DNA of 64,000 nt from Bacteroidota bacterium (GTDB taxonomy: Bacteria; Bacteroidota; Bacteroidia; 2-12-FULL-35-15). The position numbers were made by a program, and so were the translations under genes. Under the pieces are notes generated by a model. It searched no databases. It saw only the letters and a list, made by a program, of their open reading frames with translations, and was not told the origin of the DNA. The stretch is taken from the NCBI GenBank assembly GCA_005772895.1, contig SXIH01000023.1, positions 1 to 64,000 of the forward strand, in the 5' to 3' direction. Shown piece by piece: positions 60,516-64,000 of this stretch (the stretch's first letter is position 1; each line of letters opens with the position of its first letter).

Positions 60516-62090
60516 ATGAAAAAACTAATTTTAATATCATTCTTTCTTCTCTTCACAAAATTGCTATCAGCACAATACACCAATGTGATGATTAGCAATA
60601 CAAACGATCCCGAAGAAGTTTCCATTCGTATCAATCCCAAAAATCCAAATCAAGTTGTTGCCGGAGCAAACATCGATAATGTTTACTATTCTACCGATGG
60701 TGGAGCAACTTGGACGATTGGATTATTAACTGATCCAACAAATGGTGTTTGGGGTGATCCAATTATTTTTACTGATACTGCAGGAAATTTTTATTATTCG
60801 CATTTATCTAATCCTCCTTCCGGTGGAAGCTGGGTGGATAGAATTGTAACTACGAAATCTACCGATGGTGGCGCAACTTGGTGGCCTGTTGGTACTGCTG
60901 TTGGAAAAAACGGAACAAAAGTTCAAGACAAAGAAGGAATTATCGTAAATCAAGCTAACAATGAAATTTATGTTACCTGGACTCAGTTTGACGATTATGG
61001 AAGTTCATCCCCAAGTGATAGTTCCATTATTCGTTTTTCAAAATCATCTGATGCCGGTTTAACTTGGAGTACTCCTGTTCGATTAAGTAGTGTTGCCGGT
61101 GATTGTATCGATAGTGATAATACAGTTGAAGGCGCTGTTCCAGCAGTTGGTCCAGCGGGAGAAATTTATGTGGTGTGGACGGGGCCGAATGGAATTGTGT
61201 TTAATAAAAGTTTAGATGGAGGATTAACCTGGTTGCCAAATGAAACTCCTGTTACAAGTATGCCGGGTGGATGGGATTATAATATTGCCGGATTACAACG
61301 TTGCAATGGTTTGCCTCAAACACTTTGTGATCTTAGTGGTGGTCCAAACAATGGAACCATTTATGTAAACTGGACAGATCAACGTAATGGAACTACAGAT
61401 ACAGATGTTTGGTTAGTAAAATCAACTGATGGTGGAACAACGTGGAGTACTCCTGTAAGAGTAAATGATGATGCTCCGGGCCGTCAACAATTTTTAACTT
61501 GGATGGATATAGATTTAGTTACCGGAAATTTATATTGCGTTTTTTACGACAGAAGAAATTTTTCTCCAAGCAGCCAGCAAACAGATGTATATGTTGCAAA
61601 ATCAACCGATGGTGGAAATACATTTAGCAATTTCAAAGTAAACCAAACAAGTTTTATTCCTAGTCCGGCAATTTTCTTTGGCGATTACACAGGAATTTCT
61701 GCATACAATGATATGGTTCGTCCAATCTGGATGTCTTATAGCTCTTCTACTTTAAGTGTCTGGACAGCTTTGATTGATGGGGCAACAATGAGTATTGAAG
61801 AATCAGGTTTGAATGCATTTTCTCCTGTTGAATTGGAACAAAATCAGCCAAATCCATTTAATCAAACAACTTGGATAAAATTCGGATTGAAAAAATCAGG
61901 AAAAGTAAATTTAGAAGTGTTTGATGTTTTAGGAAAAAAAGTAGCGACACTTTATAAAAACGAAGAATTCAACGAAGGAAATTTTGATTATATTTTTAAT
62001 GCATCTACTTATAATTTGAAAGCAGGAGTTTATTATTATTCTATTTCTTGTGATGAATACGCTCTTACCAAAAAAATGATTGTGTATTAA
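60516..62090 (+). CDS. BNR/sialidase-like repeat protein with T9SS sorting domain (paralogue)
   Basis: A 524-residue exported protein: signal peptide (LLSA-Q), propeller with Asp-box motifs (STDGGATW, STDGGTTW, SLDGGLTW, STDGGNTF), then a C-terminal T9SS type A sorting domain from about 445 (ELEQNQPNPFNQTTWIKF, GVYYYSISC). The short ELEQNQPNPFN form is the more diverged type of sorting signal. It shares architecture with the protein at 35897-37477 but is not a recent copy. Sialidase activity is unproven because the full Arg triad is not evident. Start is ATG 60516; a TTG at 60489 would add nine residues ahead of the signal. Confidence 0.85.
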   Translation: MKKLILISFFLLFTKLLSAQYTNVMISNTNDPEEVSIRINPKNPNQVVAGANIDNVYYSTDGGATWTIGLLTDPTNGVWGDPIIFTDTAGNFYYSHLSNPPSGGSWVDRIVTTKSTDGGATWWPVGTAVGKNGTKVQDKEGIIVNQANNEIYVTWTQFDDYGSSSPSDSSIIRFSKSSDAGLTWSTPVRLSSVAGDCIDSDNTVEGAVPAVGPAGEIYVVWTGPNGIVFNKSLDGGLTWLPNETPVTSMPGGWDYNIAGLQRCNGLPQTLCDLSGGPNNGTIYVNWTDQRNGTTDTDVWLVKSTDGGTTWSTPVRVNDDAPGRQQFLTWMDIDLVTGNLYCVFYDRRNFSPSSQQTDVYVAKSTDGGNTFSNFKVNQTSFIPSPAIFFGDYTGISAYNDMVRPIWMSYSSSTLSVWTALIDGATMSIEESGLNAFSPVELEQNQPNPFNQTTWIKFGLKKSGKVNLEVFDVLGKKVATLYKNEEFNEGNFDYIFNASTYNLKAGVYYYSISCDEYALTKKMIVY

Positions 62091-62680
62091 TGAGAACATT
62101 TTTAGCGTCATTTTTTATTTTCTTTTCTACTTTTTGTTTTGCCTGTGAGTGTGGCACATTAGCCCCTTTGACCAAAGAAAAATGCAAGGATTACGATGTG
62201 ATTTTTTTCGGAACAGTAGACTCCATAGGTGAGTGTAATGATAAGTGGTCTGCAGTAGCGTATTTTACAATTTCAGATTTATATAAAGGAAAAGTTCAAA
62301 AACAAGTAGAAATTAATTTCGATTGCAATACTGAGTGTTTGATGAGTCTTGCTGCAAACGATGAATGGATTATTTATGCTAAGTATATAAAGTTTGATTT
62401 TTTACAAATTTCAATTTGCGAGCATAGCAGAAAAAAATTTAATGACGATTCTCAGGATTTTTATTTAATCGATTCCAAGAGAACATTTGTTGAAGAGCTT
62501 AATTTCTTGAAAATTAATTTGGGTTTGCAAACTTTTGTTGAACCCACAATAGTAAATAGTGTTGTAACAGATACTGCCCGGCATAATACTCAGCCAAGTT
62601 CATGGGGGAAAGTGATATTGTTGTTAGTTTCTGTTTTTGTAATGGTAATTGTATATTTTGTAACACGTAAGAAAAAATGA
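62090..62680 (+). CDS. TIMP/netrin-like exported protein with C-terminal membrane helix
   Basis: A 196-residue protein: signal peptide, then a mature start of CECGTLAPLTKEKCKDYDVIFFGTVDSIG. The Cys-x-Cys at the mature N-terminus and the DVIFFGTV strand recall the TIMP/netrin-like fold of small bacterial proteins. Further Cys (FDCNTEC) and a C-terminal helix at about 172-190 followed by TRKKK anchor it in a membrane. Function is unknown; inhibitor-like folds need not inhibit proteases. It overlaps the BNR gene by 1 nt and the next gene by 4 nt. Confidence 0.6.
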   Translation: MRTFLASFFIFFSTFCFACECGTLAPLTKEKCKDYDVIFFGTVDSIGECNDKWSAVAYFTISDLYKGKVQKQVEINFDCNTECLMSLAANDEWIIYAKYIKFDFLQISICEHSRKKFNDDSQDFYLIDSKRTFVEELNFLKINLGLQTFVEPTIVNSVVTDTARHNTQPSSWGKVILLLVSVFVMVIVYFVTRKKK

Positions 62681-63288
62681 ATCAATTTAAATCACATCCT
62701 TGGCATGGTATTACTATCGGAGATAATGCACCACAGGTTATAACTGCATTTATTGAAATTGTTCCCACAGATACGGTGAAATACGAAATTGATAAAGTGT
62801 CGGGTTATTTAAAAATCGACAGGCCACAAAAATTTTCGAATGTTGTTCCAACTTTATATGGATTTATTCCGCAAACTTATTGCGATGTGAAGGTAGCGGA
62901 GTTTGCAGCATTAAAGTCAGGAAAAGTTGTTTCGAAAGGTGATGGTGATCCTTTGGATATTTGTGTGTTGAGCGAAAAGACTATTACTCATGGCGATATA
63001 ATTTTGCAAGCAATTCCCATTGGAGGTTTTCGCTTAATAGATAAAGGCGAGGCAGATGACAAAATAATAGCTGTTATGAAAGATGATGAAGTATTTGATG
63101 GGTGGAAAGATATTTCTGATTGTACAGATGCAGTTATTGATAGATTGAAACATTATTTTTTGACTTACAAAAATATACCAGGAGCAGAAAAGCCAACATG
63201 TGAGATTACACATGTTTATGGAAGAGAAGAGGCTTATGAAGTTATTAAACGAAGTCAGGAAGATTATAAAAATAAGTTTTTAAAGTAA
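62677..63288 (+). CDS. ppa: Inorganic pyrophosphatase, family I
   Basis: A 203-residue soluble enzyme that hydrolyses pyrophosphate to phosphate and so pulls biosynthetic reactions forward. GDGDPLDICVLSE is the Asp-rich metal-binding signature; YEIDKVSGYLKIDRP and the earlier PWHGI opening are also family I features. The C-terminal ITHVYGREEAYEVIKRS matches longer Bacteroidota versions. It overlaps the previous gene by 4 nt and the next by 1 nt, so it is in a translationally coupled unit. No odd residues noted. Confidence 0.94.
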   Translation: MNQFKSHPWHGITIGDNAPQVITAFIEIVPTDTVKYEIDKVSGYLKIDRPQKFSNVVPTLYGFIPQTYCDVKVAEFAALKSGKVVSKGDGDPLDICVLSEKTITHGDIILQAIPIGGFRLIDKGEADDKIIAVMKDDEVFDGWKDISDCTDAVIDRLKHYFLTYKNIPGAEKPTCEITHVYGREEAYEVIKRSQEDYKNKFLK

Positions 63289-63947
63289 TGCTTAACGCTT
63301 ATTGCATCCCCGGTATGGGAGTGAACGAACGTTTATTCAGAAATTTGAAACTGAATAATTGTAACATGCATCACATCAAATGGGAAACACCACATAAAAA
63401 TGAATCGCTTCCTGATTATGCTATGCGACTTTCCAAACAAATTGACCCTAGCAAACCATTTATATTAGTTGGTGTATCATTTGGAGGAATGTGTTGTGTT
63501 GAAATAGCTAAACAATTAAAACCTCTAAAGACATTTATTATTTCCAGCAATAAGTTTCACGATGAACTTCCTTTGAAATTATCTTTTTGGAGGGTAATTC
63601 CTATTTACAGATTGTTCAGAGATGGTTTTTATAAGAATGCTGTAATGCTTGCTAAAAGACAATTTGGTGTTGTAACAGAAGATCAGAAAAACAATTTTAG
63701 AAAGATGTTGGACGATGCTCCGCAAAATTATTATAACGGAGCAGTACATTGCATAGTTAAATGGAGAAACAAAACGCGTCCTCTAAACTTAATTCATATT
63801 CATGGAACTACTGACTTAGTTCTTCCTTATAGAAAAATAGTTGCCTGTGATTACACAATCAAAGGTGGAACACATTTTATGATTGTAAATAAAGGCGGGG
63901 AGATAAGTGAAATAATAAATAAGGAGCTTGAACAGATTATTTATTAA
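63288..63947 (+). CDS. Alpha/beta hydrolase
   Basis: A 219-residue soluble hydrolase. The nucleophile elbow is GVSFGGMCC with Ser64; CIPGMGVNE supplies the oxyanion strand, HGTTDLVLP the catalytic Asp and GGTHFMIV the His, in correct order. No signal peptide. The small size and lack of a lid fit an esterase or thioesterase; the substrate is not predictable. It shares its start codon with the stop codon of ppa. Confidence 0.85.
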   Translation: MLNAYCIPGMGVNERLFRNLKLNNCNMHHIKWETPHKNESLPDYAMRLSKQIDPSKPFILVGVSFGGMCCVEIAKQLKPLKTFIISSNKFHDELPLKLSFWRVIPIYRLFRDGFYKNAVMLAKRQFGVVTEDQKNNFRKMLDDAPQNYYNGAVHCIVKWRNKTRPLNLIHIHGTTDLVLPYRKIVACDYTIKGGTHFMIVNKGGEISEIINKELEQIIY

Positions 63948-63980
63948 AATGTTCTGTTGGGTTTAAATAGAACATTTTCT
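63947..63980 (+). terminator. Possible rho-independent terminator
   Basis: AAATGTTCT pairs with AGAACATTT across a 13-nt loop, followed by TTTTCTT, directly after the alpha/beta hydrolase stop codon. The T-run is imperfect. Confidence 0.5.
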
Positions 63981-64000
63981 TCCACCCTTGATGATCTCCA

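Noticed and set aside
1-64000. tRNA, rRNA, riboswitch or CRISPR
   Set aside because: I looked in the gaps for tRNA-like cloverleaf ends and known leader motifs and saw none; small structured RNAs without known motifs cannot be excluded by eye.

Overview
The window looks like a chromosomal segment of a low-GC, aerobic, proteolytic member of the Bacteroidota. Evidence is the abundance of type IX secretion (T9SS) cargo: four proteins with a type A C-terminal sorting domain and two with a gliding-motility-type CHU_C end. A PorP/SprF-family protein, Bacteroidota-type -7 promoter boxes (TAnnTTTG, sometimes with TTTG about 20 nt upstream), an MqnP-like prenyltransferase and weak use of Shine-Dalgarno sequences agree with this. 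I see no phage, transposase, integrase, CRISPR array, tRNA or rRNA.

Layout. 1-3254: a giant repeat-bearing secreted protein, minus strand, cut by the left edge. 3381-10303: FemAB/GNAT-like protein, DUF885 lipoprotein peptidase, divergent prolyl oligopeptidase lipoprotein, DUF1801 protein and GH25 muramidase. 10384-17784: two divergent T9SS cargo genes, an SBBP/PKD/CHU_C protein and a PNGase F-like protein with a large insertion. 17909-21683: beta-barrel and lipoprotein genes, then fumarylacetoacetase (tyrosine catabolism). 21912-26930: four tandem secreted TonB C-terminal-domain proteins, an ECF sigma factor, a single-pass membrane protein with a coiled coil, and a possible fifth relative of the TonB-like proteins. 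27148-29986: membrane-anchored spermidine-synthase-like enzyme, beta-barrel protein, SDR. 30098-35803: an 11-repeat SprB-like adhesin followed by a PorP/SprF protein fused to a SPOR domain.

35897-42573: BNR-repeat T9SS protein, a cysteine-rich pair including a 30-aa microprotein, alpha/beta hydrolase, exported class V aminotransferase-like protein, STAS-like protein plus PAS-PP2C phosphatase, small lipoprotein. 42574-49551: PgpH-type HD phosphodiesterase, acetyl-CoA acetyltransferase, NlpC/P60 peptidase, thioredoxin-fold protein, SanA-like protein, UbiA-family prenyltransferase. 49556-57258: T9SS subtilisin, a secreted unknown, EttA, a membrane-anchored unknown, dipeptidyl-peptidase 7. 57454-60370: hisS-hutH. 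60516-63947: a coupled run of BNR/T9SS protein, TIMP-like protein, pyrophosphatase and alpha/beta hydrolase.

How the genes fit together. The secreted and lipoprotein peptidases (DUF885, S9, S8, S46) with histidine ammonia-lyase and fumarylacetoacetase suggest a peptide- and amino-acid-degrading heterotroph. The adhesins and SprF-like protein suggest gliding or surface attachment through T9SS. Small palindromic REP-like elements are scattered between genes (26.2, 27.0, 44.8, 55.1 and 60.4 kb). One of them is read as false N-terminal coding sequence by the longest open frame at 27 kb. The most unusual loci are the TonB-like array beside the sigma factor, the SprF-SPOR fusion, the split PNGase F domain, and the microprotein ending in a dense cysteine cluster.
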